Assembly: GCF_017875465.1 (NCBI RefSeq)
Contig: NZ_JAGGMQ010000001.1
Span: 372,001 to 436,000, forward strand
Origin: Winslowiella toletana
GTDB lineage: Bacteria; Pseudomonadota; Gammaproteobacteria; Enterobacterales; Enterobacteriaceae
DNA: 64,000 bases
Direction: 5' to 3'
The notes below the pieces were generated by a model. The model was not told the origin of the DNA and ran no database searches. It saw nothing but the letters and a program-made list of their open reading frames with translations. The stretch's first letter is position 1, and the number at the start of each line of letters is the position of its first letter. Shown here in pieces: positions 34,856-43,870 of this stretch. The position numbers and the translations under genes were made by a program.

Positions 34856-36124
34856 ATGTCTCTTACCCACGCGAAAATTCGCACTCTCAAGCCTTCTGAT
34901 AAACCCTTTAAAGTCTCCGATTCCCACGGTCTGTATCTGCTGGTCAAACCGGGCGGTTCACGTCACTGGTATCTCAAGTATCGTATCAGTGGTAAAGAAT
35001 CCCGCATTGCACTGGGTGCCTATCCTGCTGTTTCCCTGTCTGATGCCCGCCAGCAGCGTGAAGGTATACGCAAAATGCTGGCGCTGAACATCAACCCTGC
35101 TCAACAGCGGTCTGCTGAACATGGCTCACACACACCGGAGAAAATATTTAAAAAGGTGGCGCTGGCGTGGCACGGGAGTAATAAAAAATGGTCGCAGAAC
35201 ACCGCCGACCGTCTGCTTGCCAGCCTGAACAATCATATCTTTCCGGTTATCGGCCACCTGTCAGTCTCAGAGCTTAAACCCCGGCATTTCATTGACCTGC
35301 TGAAAGGCATTGAGGAAAAAGGCCTGCTTGAAGTTGCGTCCCGCACGCGGCAGCATCTCTGCAACATCATGCGCCATGCCGTCCATCAGGGATTCATCGA
35401 CAGCAACCCGGCGGCAAACCTTGACGGTGTGACAACACCGCCCGTCCGACACCACTATCCCGCCCTGCCGCTGGAGCGGCTGCCTGAGCTGACTGAACGC
35501 ATTAAGGGCTATCATCAGGGCCGTGAACTGACCCGCCTTGCCGTCCTGCTGACGCTGCATGTGTTCATTCGCTCCAGTGAACTGCGCTTTGCCCGCTGGC
35601 GTGAAATTGATTTTAGAAACAGAATCTGGATGATACCCGCCACCCGTGAAGCCATTGCAGGCGTGCGTTATTCAGGGCGTGGGGCCAAAATGCGTACTCC
35701 GCATATCGTGCCCCTTTCAGAACAGACTGTCGCCATTCTGAAAAGGATTAAGGACATATCCGGTGAATATGAACTGGTCTTTCCCGGCGATCATAACCCG
35801 TATAAGCCGATGTGCGAAAACACCGTGAACAAGGCACTGCGCCTTATGGGATACAACACTAAACAGGATATCTGCGGTCATGGGTTCAGGACAATGGCAT
35901 GCAGCGCCCTGATGGAGTCCGGTTTATGGTCGCAGGATGTGGTGGAACGCCAGATGAGCCATCAGGAGCGCAATACAGTGCGTCTGGCATACATTCATAA
36001 GGCGGAACATCTTGAAGCCCGACGGGCAATGATGCAATGGTGGTCGGATTATCTGGGTACGTGTCATAAATCTTATATCCCGCCCTATATCCTTGGACGA
36101 GAAAAGCGCGGTACCGCCGCCTGA
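34856..36124 (+). CDS. int: Tyrosine site-specific integrase (P4/HPI type)
   Basis: A 422-residue integrase. The N-terminal DUF4102 arm-binding domain begins SLTHAKIRTLKPSDKPF. A SAM-like core-binding domain follows (about 100-190). The catalytic domain shows Arg in RSSELRFARW, HGFRT (HxxR) and the nucleophile Tyr in RLAYIHKAEH. It resembles the integrases of tRNA-Asn islands such as the Yersinia high-pathogenicity island and ICEKp1-like elements. A long terminator follows. Full length, so excision could still be possible if an excisionase exists. Confidence 0.93.
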   Translation: MSLTHAKIRTLKPSDKPFKVSDSHGLYLLVKPGGSRHWYLKYRISGKESRIALGAYPAVSLSDARQQREGIRKMLALNINPAQQRSAEHGSHTPEKIFKKVALAWHGSNKKWSQNTADRLLASLNNHIFPVIGHLSVSELKPRHFIDLLKGIEEKGLLEVASRTRQHLCNIMRHAVHQGFIDSNPAANLDGVTTPPVRHHYPALPLERLPELTERIKGYHQGRELTRLAVLLTLHVFIRSSELRFARWREIDFRNRIWMIPATREAIAGVRYSGRGAKMRTPHIVPLSEQTVAILKRIKDISGEYELVFPGDHNPYKPMCENTVNKALRLMGYNTKQDICGHGFRTMACSALMESGLWSQDVVERQMSHQERNTVRLAYIHKAEHLEARRAMMQWWSDYLGTCHKSYIPPYILGREKRGTAA

Positions 36125-36145
36125 CATATGAATTATTAATTCAGG

Positions 36146-36189
36146 AAAATAGAATCCCTGTCAGTCTTGACTGACAGGGATTCTATTTT
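36146..36189. terminator. Long-stem terminator after int
   Basis: Nineteen-base perfect stem (AAAATAGAATCCCTGTCAG and its complement) with a TCTTGA loop. A and T runs on both sides allow termination in both directions, separating int from the cargo. Confidence 0.8.
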
Positions 36190-36281
36190 AGAAGCAATAC
36201 AGAGGTGCTATAGTCGAGACTAGAACACAAGTGATAAATATATTCTTTTATAAAAATTCTCAGTTATGCTTTCACTCCCTA

Positions 36282-37433
36282 AATAGCTGCGCCTAATACC
36301 GCTCCACTTTTGCCAGACCATGTTTTCCTCCGGGGAATGGGCTGGCGGTTTCCATAAAATGCCGTACCTTTTTCAGCAGTTGCCACATCGTACGGCATTG
36401 ATGGTTGCGCGTTATCGTGTCGTGCAACGCCTGCCATAACCGCTCAACGTGATTCACCCACGGCGAGTAAACCGGCTGATAAATCACCCTGAACTTCGGG
36501 TTCTCCTTCAGCCAGCGCTGGGTTTCCCGGCTTTTGTGGATAATGTAGTTGTCCACGATCAGCGTGATGGTTTTTGCCCGCCGGTACGTCGCTTTAAGCC
36601 GCTTCAGCAGGCTGATGAACAGCGCCGAACTTTTGCTGTTGCCGCCCACGTAGCTGACTTTGCCCGTGCCGCAGTGCAGTGCTCCGGCCAGATAGTATTT
36701 TTCGTTCTGTCCCGGCGTCACCACGCGTTTTTGCTGCCCGCGCAGCTGCCAGTCCGCACCGATTTTGGGATTAAGATGGATATCCACCTCATCTTCATAA
36801 AATACCGGATGCTCTGCGCTGCATTCGTCCAGTGCTTTGTGGATTGCCGCCATCTTTTCATCCTTATGCGGGTCACGGATACGCAGAGTTGGCGCGGCCC
36901 TGCGCCATACCATCCCGGCCGATGGCAGCCAGCGGCGAAGGGTCCCGGCATGTAACTGACATCCGGTTATCTCATTGATTTTTATTGCCAGCAATTCGGT
37001 ACTCCAGCGTGAACGCTGATAGCCAAAATCACCGGGAGTGTGTTTTATCAACTCACGTAATAACGTGCAGATATGCTCAAACGGCCAGCGACGGGAACGT
37101 CCTGCGGGTAAGGATTGAAGGCCTTCGACACCCGACAACGTAAACCAGTTAATCCAGCGCCCGACGGAGGAACGGGCGCAGCAGAGCGTTCTGGCGACAT
37201 CGCTGACACGGTCTCCCCGGTGCAACATCAGTATGGCTGTGAGTCTGCGTGCATGATTTTTATCGCGCGTTTTATGGATAGCTTTCTGCATCAGTCGTCG
37301 TTCGTCGCGAGGAATGGGTGCTATGATCGGCATTGCTCAGTCCGGTTGGTGATTTGTGATGTTCAGCGATTGATCAGATCGCACAATCCGGACTGAGTTC
37401 CCTCAAAGTGATCTACTATTCCGCGCAGCTATT
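36282..37433 (-). mobile_element. IS630, copy 1
   Basis: A 1152-bp element with terminal inverted repeats AATAGCTGCGC/GCGCAGCTATT and a TA target duplication (36280-36281, 37434-37435). The transposase is on the minus strand. Identical in length and protein to the copies at 42503-43654 and 56830-57981. The insertion split a CTAG, the preferred IS630 target, at the extreme 3' end of the exporter gene. Confidence 0.93.
36293..37333 (-). CDS. IS630 family transposase
   Basis: A 346-residue DDE transposase. N-terminal helix-turn-helix region ([22 protein letters not shown]), then catalytic residues in [11 protein letters not shown] (D), [12 protein letters not shown] (D) and WVNHVERLW (E). Very close to the IS630 protein of Shigella sonnei as I remember it. 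Intact and therefore probably active. Confidence 0.93.
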   Translation of the reverse strand: MPIIAPIPRDERRLMQKAIHKTRDKNHARRLTAILMLHRGDRVSDVARTLCCARSSVGRWINWFTLSGVEGLQSLPAGRSRRWPFEHICTLLRELIKHTPGDFGYQRSRWSTELLAIKINEITGCQLHAGTLRRWLPSAGMVWRRAAPTLRIRDPHKDEKMAAIHKALDECSAEHPVFYEDEVDIHLNPKIGADWQLRGQQKRVVTPGQNEKYYLAGALHCGTGKVSYVGGNSKSSALFISLLKRLKATYRRAKTITLIVDNYIIHKSRETQRWLKENPKFRVIYQPVYSPWVNHVERLWQALHDTITRNHQCRTMWQLLKKVRHFMETASPFPGGKHGLAKVERY

Positions 37434-38667
37434 TAGATAACATTGCCATTGCTTCCTCTGGTTTCGCAGAAAGAAATCCCCTGACTCCCTTGTTAGATAC
37501 AATCGCCAGCATACCTGCAAAAGATAACATAGACAGAACCAAAAAAATATTATACACACCCAAGGCATCCATTAAACCACCAAATATAAGCATTGCTAAT
37601 GGCATGTTAATCATAGCAAAAAACATAAGATTTGATAAAACTCTTGTCCTCAGTTCTTTAGGCAGGTTAACCATTAACAGTGAATCAACAGTTACATTTA
37701 TCCAGTTCCTGGACAAACCAATAATAAATTGGCCTATAAACAACACAACAACGTGATGATATACACCTACCAACAATAATGACAAGAAAAAAAGAGTCGA
37801 TGATAGATATACTATATATTTACTATCAAAAACCCTTTTTAAATAAGGGAGACATAAAGAGCCTAATATAACACCACTCCCCATACTTGTTGTTAAAAAT
37901 CCGACAAAAAATGGGGGGAGACCATTTATCTCCTTTATTATATATGGAAACGCCAATGTCATTGGAGCAAAAGCAATGCCTATAATAATGCTGTATATAA
38001 AAAAACCAGAAACAACAGGATTTTGTATTGTATATCTAAATCCCTCTTTAACATCATTCATCCACGTTGATATATTAGCACCTGCATTTTCACTTTGTGC
38101 TGAATAATGTATCAACATACAAAGAAGAAACGCCACGAGCAAACAGGCCGAAAGAAACAAGAAGGAATTTGCCACTCCTAAAAATGTGACCATCGAACCA
38201 CCGAGTGCCCCCCCCAGTATCGACATTACAGAATTAATTCTCTGAGTAATATTTATGCCATCAGGAATATCATTTTCTGAAACAAGATGAGGAAGAATAC
38301 CAATGGAACCCGAGTTAAAAATGATTTTCCCTGTCGTTGACAACATTTCAAATGCAATCAAAACAGCAATATTCATTTTGCCGACAATGAAGATAGCTGC
38401 AACGATGAGATAACTGACAAATTGTATACCCAGCCCATATTGCAGCAATCTCTTCTTATTGAATCGATCACCGAGAGGGGCAACTAATGGTTGAGATATC
38501 GCTGAAATTATTAAAGGAGGAACAATAATATATGATACGTATATCATTTTTTGATACTCACCTAAAACCCACCAGATAACGGCAATGGATGATGCACTAT
38601 ATCCCAAAGCGGTGGCTATCTGCCCACATCTGTAGATCCAAAAATTTCTGCCAAGTCTGCTGTTCAT
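37429..38667 (-). CDS. MFS exporter (DHA3-like) of the peptide cluster
   Basis: A 412-residue major-facilitator transporter with about twelve hydrophobic helices. It begins LGRNFWIYRCGQIATALGYS and carries the MFS loop PLGDRFNKKRLL, the DHA3 pattern of antibiotic and siderophore exporters. ATG 38667 is chosen because GAGGTG lies 6 bases upstream and the start matches the family; the frame extends to 38799 without similarity. The last Lys codon and TAG stop are supplied by IS630. Rejoining the target gives Arg-Glu-stop instead, so the protein is essentially whole. Divergent from the peptide and radical SAM genes, and AT-rich like them. Confidence 0.85.
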   Translation of the reverse strand: MNSRLGRNFWIYRCGQIATALGYSASSIAVIWWVLGEYQKMIYVSYIIVPPLIISAISQPLVAPLGDRFNKKRLLQYGLGIQFVSYLIVAAIFIVGKMNIAVLIAFEMLSTTGKIIFNSGSIGILPHLVSENDIPDGINITQRINSVMSILGGALGGSMVTFLGVANSFLFLSACLLVAFLLCMLIHYSAQSENAGANISTWMNDVKEGFRYTIQNPVVSGFFIYSIIIGIAFAPMTLAFPYIIKEINGLPPFFVGFLTTSMGSGVILGSLCLPYLKRVFDSKYIVYLSSTLFFLSLLLVGVYHHVVVLFIGQFIIGLSRNWINVTVDSLLMVNLPKELRTRVLSNLMFFAMINMPLAMLIFGGLMDALGVYNIFLVLSMLSFAGMLAIVSNKGVRGFLSAKPEEAMAMLSK

Positions 38668-38721
38668 CTGCCACCTCGAACTTTGCTGGAAATCAATGTC
38701 ACACATCACAACACAGAACAA

Positions 38722-38750
38722 ATTGTACGTTTTGTGATCAAAATCAACAA
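38722..38750 (-). promoter_or_regulatory. Predicted promoter of the exporter gene
   Basis: On the minus strand, TTGTTG (38745-38750), 17 bases, TACAAT (38722-38727), about 55 bases before the chosen start codon. The spacer contains the partial palindrome TTTTGATCACAAAA. Confidence 0.5.
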
Positions 38751-38803
38751 ACCCACACAAATTTTGTGGATTATAGCTATCGCGCATTAATTTGCGCATT
38801 GAA

Positions 38804-38819
38804 ATAGTTCTGGAACTAT
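38804..38819. promoter_or_regulatory. Palindrome in the divergent promoter region of the peptide cluster
   Basis: ATAGTTC-TG-GAACTAT, a perfect 7-2-7 inverted repeat 45 bases before the peptide ATG, overlapping a TATCAT -10-like box (38817-38822). It has the form of a dimeric operator. No regulator gene is adjacent, so the ligand protein is unknown. Confidence 0.45.
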
Positions 38820-38864
38820 CATCTAGTTTAACTTAACTAATCAGTGAAACGTGAGGTAGTAGAA

Positions 38865-38984
38865 ATGAACGTACTTTCGAAAATCCTTAAGTTGTGTGTA
38901 TCACCAGTCCGGCACTTCGGTGTACATAACGGGCTCAACGGACACCTGGTAGATAGCGCTGATACTGGTCCTATCGGGGGTTAA
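38865..38984 (+). CDS. Putative RiPP precursor peptide (39 residues)
   Basis: A 39-codon frame with a clear ribosome site (GTGAGG, 9-10 bases upstream). The first 16 residues (MNVLSKILKLCVSPVR) form a basic, amphipathic leader-like segment with the only Cys (Cys11). The rest is rich in Gly, His and Asn (HFGVHNGLNGH at 17-27), then LVDSADTGPIGG ending in Gly-Gly. It sits between an MFS exporter and a radical SAM/SPASM-like enzyme, the classic place of a precursor gene. Likely modified residues are Phe18, His17/21/27, Asn22/25 or Asp30/33, but this is inference. It matches no RiPP family I can recall. Confidence 0.7.
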   Translation: MNVLSKILKLCVSPVRHFGVHNGLNGHLVDSADTGPIGG

Positions 38985-39033
38985 GTGGAAGCTTAACTGA
39001 CGTTGTATACAGACCAGGACTCAGGTCCTGGTC
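38980..39033 (+). terminator. Two hairpins between the peptide and radical SAM genes
   Basis: GTTAAG/CTTAAC (38980-38997) overlaps the peptide stop codon. The stronger stem GACCAGGAC-TCAG-GTCCTGGTC (39012-39033) follows, with TTAT but no long T run. Such partial terminators after a precursor gene typically stabilise its mRNA and reduce expression of the enzyme gene downstream. Confidence 0.6.
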
Positions 39034-39075
39034 TTATGCCCTTGACTTTAACTACATGACGCTCATAGGATTCGT

Positions 39076-40299
39076 ATGCAATTAACAGAAAAATATAATT
39101 CACCGCATCGTTTGCATTTGGAAACAACGAAGCGCTGCAATCTGCTTTGTGAACATTGTTATGTTTCAGCCTCAGATAATTTTGAGCATCACAAATTAAA
39201 ACAACTCAAAAAAACAATTCTTACGACTTCTCAAAAAGGAGCCACTCGCATTACTTTTACTGGTGGGGAATTTTTGATGCGCTCTGACAGCAAAGAGCTC
39301 ATTGAATATGCAATTTCTGTAGGTTATCGCAACATATACTTTATAACAAATGGAATTTACCTGAAAAAAAGTATACTCGAGTGGCTTGCCCATTTGAAAG
39401 TTAAAGAAACCATAAAATCCTTGTTCAGCACAATTTTAGGTAAAATGAGCCCTTTGACCATAGGCCTGGGAATTAGCCTTGATGGCCTTGAGGGTAATGA
39501 TCTGATCAGAAAATATAAAAATGGCAAACCTGTCAGCCATAAAAAAATTCTCGAAAAAATAAAGCTCGCTACAGAATATGGATTATATGTAACTGTAAAC
39601 ACTACCATTTGCAACAAAGTAACAGCAAAAGAATTGTATTCACTATATAGAAAATTACTCGCACTTAAAGTCGACAGATGGCAGATTGATCAGGTATTCA
39701 TGAGTGGTAGAAGCACAACAAGTTACGCAGTACAGAATAAAGAAGAATGGCTTGATATTGCCAAAGAATCTTATTATCAAATTATCAGAGATTACCTTTC
39801 AACTTACCCTCGCTATACAAACATGCGTCTTGAAATCGTTCAATTATTTAGATCTTCAATTCTAGATAATGGCTTTAAAATTATCTCTAGCGATGTTTAT
39901 CATCCATGCTCATATCAATTCGGAAGTGTAATAGTTGAAGATGGTAACAAAATTAGATTTTGTCCATCACTCAGATATAATGAGGCTGTAATTTTCAACA
40001 ATGAAGAAAAAAAGATAAGTAGTGTATCATATGATGAAAATGAAGAATTCAAAAAATTCTCCGAAATGACAATACATGATCTCCCCTGTAAAGATTGTAG
40101 ATATAAATTTATTGCACATGGAGGATGCAGAGGAAATAGCGTTTCTTATAGCAATGGATTATTTTCTAAAGATCCAGTATGTTGTGCACTTGCTCCATTT
40201 CTTGAGCAAAGAATAATACCTCTATTGCCTTACGTAATACAAAAACAATATAAGAATGCTATTTTCATTGAAGGAAAAATGCCAGAAGAAATTATTTAA
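39076..40299 (+). CDS. Radical SAM/SPASM-like peptide maturase
   Basis: A 407-residue radical SAM enzyme. The 4Fe-4S motif is CNLLCEHC (Cys21, 25, 28) and the SAM-binding GGE is in FTGGEF (63-65). The C-terminal extension resembles SPASM: Cys278, Cys296, Cys338-x2-Cys341, Cys351 and Cys369/370, but the expected Cys of the Cx5C step is Ala347. Such enzymes install C-C, thioether or other crosslinks in small peptides. It starts 91 bases after the 39-residue peptide gene (AGGA 5 bases before the ATG). The gene is AT-rich compared with the chromosome, consistent with transfer. Confidence 0.88.
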   Translation: MQLTEKYNSPHRLHLETTKRCNLLCEHCYVSASDNFEHHKLKQLKKTILTTSQKGATRITFTGGEFLMRSDSKELIEYAISVGYRNIYFITNGIYLKKSILEWLAHLKVKETIKSLFSTILGKMSPLTIGLGISLDGLEGNDLIRKYKNGKPVSHKKILEKIKLATEYGLYVTVNTTICNKVTAKELYSLYRKLLALKVDRWQIDQVFMSGRSTTSYAVQNKEEWLDIAKESYYQIIRDYLSTYPRYTNMRLEIVQLFRSSILDNGFKIISSDVYHPCSYQFGSVIVEDGNKIRFCPSLRYNEAVIFNNEEKKISSVSYDENEEFKKFSEMTIHDLPCKDCRYKFIAHGGCRGNSVSYSNGLFSKDPVCCALAPFLEQRIIPLLPYVIQKQYKNAIFIEGKMPEEII

Positions 40300-40345
40300 G
40301 AAAAATTTCAATTCTGATTGAATCAGAAATACGGTCAAGTATTCA

Positions 40346-41085
40346 AGGTGTTGATCAGGAAGTAAGATCTCTCTTTTTGCTGAGTGTATCGAATGGCTAA
40401 GTTGACGTAAAATGCTCGTTTTGTGGTCAAACCGAGGCATTTAAAAAGCATGGTCTGGGAAAAGCTAAACATCAGCGCTATCGGTGCCAAATGTGCAGCC
40501 AGACTTTCCAGCTTGATTATGCTTATCGTGCCTACCAGCTTGGCATCAAAGAGCAGATTGTTGACCTTGCTATGAATAATGCGGGCATCCGTGGCACCGC
40601 ACGGGCGTTGCACATCAGCATTAATGCCGTTGCGCGCACGTAAAAAACCCTCACCACGATGCGTAACCGCTCTGCCTCTGGATAACCTACAAATCCAGCT
40701 CATCAGTGAAGTTGATGAAATGTAGTCATTTGTCGGCAACAAAAAGCCACAGCGCTGGTTGTTGTATGCATGGGAGCCTCGTCTCAAACGTATTGTTGCT
40801 CATGCTTTTGGTCGCCGAAATAAAAAGATATTTCGTAAGTTATTGAAGCGGTTATCGAGACTTAGTGTTGCCTTCTTGTGCACAGATAAATTCATCGCTT
40901 ACGACATACTGCCGAATCTAAAACACATCACAGGTAAGCTTTATACGCAACGCATCGAACGTAAAAACCTGAATCTCAGGAACAGACTGAAACGACTCAA
41001 CAGAAAGACTCTGGGGTATTCGAAATCCACAGAAATGCATGACAAAGTGATTGGTACATTTATTGAGCGGGAGCATTACCTGTAA
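40346..41085 (+). pseudogene. Degenerate IS1-family element
   Basis: Remnant of IS1. The insA region (from about 40394) encodes recognisable pieces such as KHGLGKAKHQRYRC, then AYRAYQLGIKEQIVDLAMNN and ISINAV, but has an early TAA from a frameshift. The insB region ends at 41085 with TGKLYTQRIERKNLNLRNRL and HDKVIGTFIEREHY. Several stops and indels; no clean terminal repeats. Inactive. Confidence 0.8.
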
Positions 41086-41092
41086 TAACAGA

Positions 41093-41479
41093 AATCACAC
41101 TTTGAATACATGACCAAATTATACCTACAATAGATTATTGCATTTTATCATATCTAACAAACCACTTTTTTGCACAATCACAAATGATAACTGAAATGGA
41201 GGCATTCGTTAAAGCAACTTATCCACCTGATATTACTATGAAAAAAAACAAATAACGTTTACTTACTAACAAAACCCAAAAGCCATTCTCGCCACTCTCT
41301 TTTGTAAATCTCCATTTTAAGGAGAAAAGACCTATTTAACAAGTGAATAGCACGATCACTTAACAGTATGAGAACGACCTGTATATTATCAACCGATATT
41401 CACTATCACCACCGTCTTATTCTCTATCAGATCATTGACAGATAAATACCTGCACTGTTGGCGTGGAAGTTATTGTTTC
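41093..41479. other. AT-rich intergenic stretch, no gene supported
   Basis: About 390 bases between the IS1 remnant and the IS3-family element. The best small frame (41196-41255, 19 residues) has no recognisable feature. Probably eroded island DNA. Confidence 0.45.
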
Positions 41480-41549
41480 GGTAATCCCCCCGAAAAACCG
41501 GTGTGTTCATAAGTAGAATTTTCTCGTAACCTGAACCGGGGAGATCTCT

Positions 41550-41816
41550 ATGAAAAAATCACGTTTCACTGACAGCCAGATCATGTCCATCCTGAAGCAA
41601 GCCGAGGCAGGAACGCCGGTGGCCGAACTGTGCCGCGAGCATGGCATGAGCAACGCCAGTTTCTATAAGTGGCGTTCACGCTTTGGCGGGATGGATGCTT
41701 CCATGATGACCCGCCTCAAAGAACTGGAAGAGGAAAACCGTCGCCTCAAAAAAATGTATGCTGAAGAGCGTCTCAAGGCCGAAATTATTCAGGAAGCCAT
41801 GGCAAAAAAGTGGTGA
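41550..41816 (+). CDS. IS3-family transposase OrfA
   Basis: An 88-residue helix-turn-helix protein with leucine-zipper-like C-terminus: [36 protein letters not shown], then [20 protein letters not shown]. An A6G run (near 41804) before the stop is the usual site of programmed -1 frameshifting into OrfB. The ATG is preceded by GGGGAGATCTCT. Confidence 0.9.
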   Translation: MKKSRFTDSQIMSILKQAEAGTPVAELCREHGMSNASFYKWRSRFGGMDASMMTRLKELEEENRRLKKMYAEERLKAEIIQEAMAKKW

Positions 41817-42502
41817 AGCCATCGCGTCGAAAGCAGATGGCGCAAGAAGCCGTCAGGAGCCGAAACGTCAGCGTGCGTTTTGCCTGCCGGCTGTTTGTTG
41901 TCAGCGAAAGTTGCTATCGCTACCAGCCGCAACGAAATGAAGAAAATGACGTCATCGCCGACTGGCTGCTCCGTATCACTGACAGTCAGCGTAACTGGGG
42001 ATTTGGCCTGTGTTTTCTGTATCTGCGTAACGTAAAAGGTTTCCAGTTTAACCATAAAAGGGTGTACCGGATTTATTGCGGGTTGTCGCTTAACATGCGG
42101 ATCAAGCCGAAAAAACGACTGAAACGGGATAAACCTGAGCCACTGATGGTGCCTGAAAGTGGCAACGAATGCTGGTCGATGGATTTCATGCATGATCAGC
42201 TATCGGATGGACGTTCTGTTCGTTTACTGAATGTTATCGATGACTTTAATCGGGAAGCGCTGGCGATTGAGGTGGATTTTTCCCTGCCAGCGAGTCGGGT
42301 GGTCAGAACGCTGGAGCAGCTCATTGAATGGAAGGGAAAACCAGCAGCTATCCGGTGCGATAACGGGCCAGAATATACAGGCAGGATACTGATGTCATGG
42401 GCGGCCCGACAGAATATAACCCTGCGTTTTATTCAGCCCGGTAAACCTCAGCAGAACGCTTATATTGAGCGATATAATCGTACAGTACGCTATGACTGGC
42501 TA

Positions 42503-43654
42503 AATAGCTGCGCCTAATACCGCTCCACTTTTGCCAGACCATGTTTTCCTCCGGGGAATGGGCTGGCGGTTTCCATAAAATGCCGTACCTTTTTCAGCAG
42601 TTGCCACATCGTACGGCATTGATGGTTGCGCGTTATCGTGTCGTGCAACGCCTGCCATAACCGCTCAACGTGATTCACCCACGGCGAGTAAACCGGCTGA
42701 TAAATCACCCTGAACTTCGGGTTCTCCTTCAGCCAGCGCTGGGTTTCCCGGCTTTTGTGGATAATGTAGTTGTCCACGATCAGCGTGATGGTTTTTGCCC
42801 GCCGGTACGTCGCTTTAAGCCGCTTCAGCAGGCTGATGAACAGCGCCGAACTTTTGCTGTTGCCGCCCACGTAGCTGACTTTGCCCGTGCCGCAGTGCAG
42901 TGCTCCGGCCAGATAGTATTTTTCGTTCTGTCCCGGCGTCACCACGCGTTTTTGCTGCCCGCGCAGCTGCCAGTCCGCACCGATTTTGGGATTAAGATGG
43001 ATATCCACCTCATCTTCATAAAATACCGGATGCTCTGCGCTGCATTCGTCCAGTGCTTTGTGGATTGCCGCCATCTTTTCATCCTTATGCGGGTCACGGA
43101 TACGCAGAGTTGGCGCGGCCCTGCGCCATACCATCCCGGCCGATGGCAGCCAGCGGCGAAGGGTCCCGGCATGTAACTGACATCCGGTTATCTCATTGAT
43201 TTTTATTGCCAGCAATTCGGTACTCCAGCGTGAACGCTGATAGCCAAAATCACCGGGAGTGTGTTTTATCAACTCACGTAATAACGTGCAGATATGCTCA
43301 AACGGCCAGCGACGGGAACGTCCTGCGGGTAAGGATTGAAGGCCTTCGACACCCGACAACGTAAACCAGTTAATCCAGCGCCCGACGGAGGAACGGGCGC
43401 AGCAGAGCGTTCTGGCGACATCGCTGACACGGTCTCCCCGGTGCAACATCAGTATGGCTGTGAGTCTGCGTGCATGATTTTTATCGCGCGTTTTATGGAT
43501 AGCTTTCTGCATCAGTCGTCGTTCGTCGCGAGGAATGGGTGCTATGATCGGCATTGCTCAGTCCGGTTGGTGATTTGTGATGTTCAGCGATTGATCAGAT
43601 CGCACAATCCGGACTGAGTTCCCTCAAAGTGATCTACTATTCCGCGCAGCTATT
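42503..43654 (-). mobile_element. IS630, copy 2
   Basis: A 1152-bp copy with TA duplications (42501-42502, 43655-43656) inserted in the CTAG of the IS3-family orfB. Same orientation as copy 1, so the two form direct repeats around the peptide/radical SAM cluster. Confidence 0.93.
42514..43554 (-). CDS. IS630 family transposase
   Basis: A 346-residue transposase, identical in sequence to that of copy 1, with the DDE residues intact ([21 protein letters not shown]). Confidence 0.93.
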   Translation of the reverse strand: MPIIAPIPRDERRLMQKAIHKTRDKNHARRLTAILMLHRGDRVSDVARTLCCARSSVGRWINWFTLSGVEGLQSLPAGRSRRWPFEHICTLLRELIKHTPGDFGYQRSRWSTELLAIKINEITGCQLHAGTLRRWLPSAGMVWRRAAPTLRIRDPHKDEKMAAIHKALDECSAEHPVFYEDEVDIHLNPKIGADWQLRGQQKRVVTPGQNEKYYLAGALHCGTGKVSYVGGNSKSSALFISLLKRLKATYRRAKTITLIVDNYIIHKSRETQRWLKENPKFRVIYQPVYSPWVNHVERLWQALHDTITRNHQCRTMWQLLKKVRHFMETASPFPGGKHGLAKVERY

Positions 43655-43870
43655 TAGGGCAGTACCTGTTTTCCTCGCTGGATGAATTGCAGGACTATGC
43701 CACACGCTGGCAATGGTTTTATAATCACGAGCGTCCGAATATGGCATTGAATGGCTACACGCCGATGCAGCATATTCAACGCATGACCTGATTCTACTTA
43801 TCACCTCCGTTAAAAATGGGAGGATTACCTTTCTTAATTTTTCTGATAATATACATAAAGAGGTGATATC

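Larger units (their letters stand above)
41810..43791 (+). pseudogene. IS3-family transposase OrfB, split by IS630
   Basis: The DDE integrase-core part. The left piece runs to 42502 ([44 protein letters not shown]). After the IS630 copy it continues in frame from 43657 as a GQYLFSSLDEL-type C-terminus, ending HIQRMT at 43791. Removing IS630 and one TA restores CTAG and an open frame. Inactive as it stands. Confidence 0.88.
41480..43829 (+). mobile_element. IS3-family element interrupted by IS630
   Basis: Ends carry related inverted repeats (GGTAATCC at the left, GGATTACC at the right, with a second block ATAAGTAGAAT about 28 bases inside) and are flanked by TTTC on both sides (41476-41479, 43830-43833), a 4-bp duplication. 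Without the inner IS630 and its TA it is 1196 bp. OrfA is intact; OrfB is split. Confidence 0.8.

Noticed and set aside
38865..40299. Assignment of the peptide/maturase pair to a named RiPP class (XYE/triceptide, darobactin, epipeptide, PQQ, mycofactocin)
   Set aside because: The core lacks the motifs I know for these classes (no Trp, no Cys series, no C-terminal Val-Tyr, no Glu-x3-Tyr). A relation to XYE-type enzymes is possible but not demonstrable by eye.
41196..41255. Second precursor-like small peptide (19 residues)
   Set aside because: No leader/core pattern, poor context, and separated from the maturase by an IS1 remnant.
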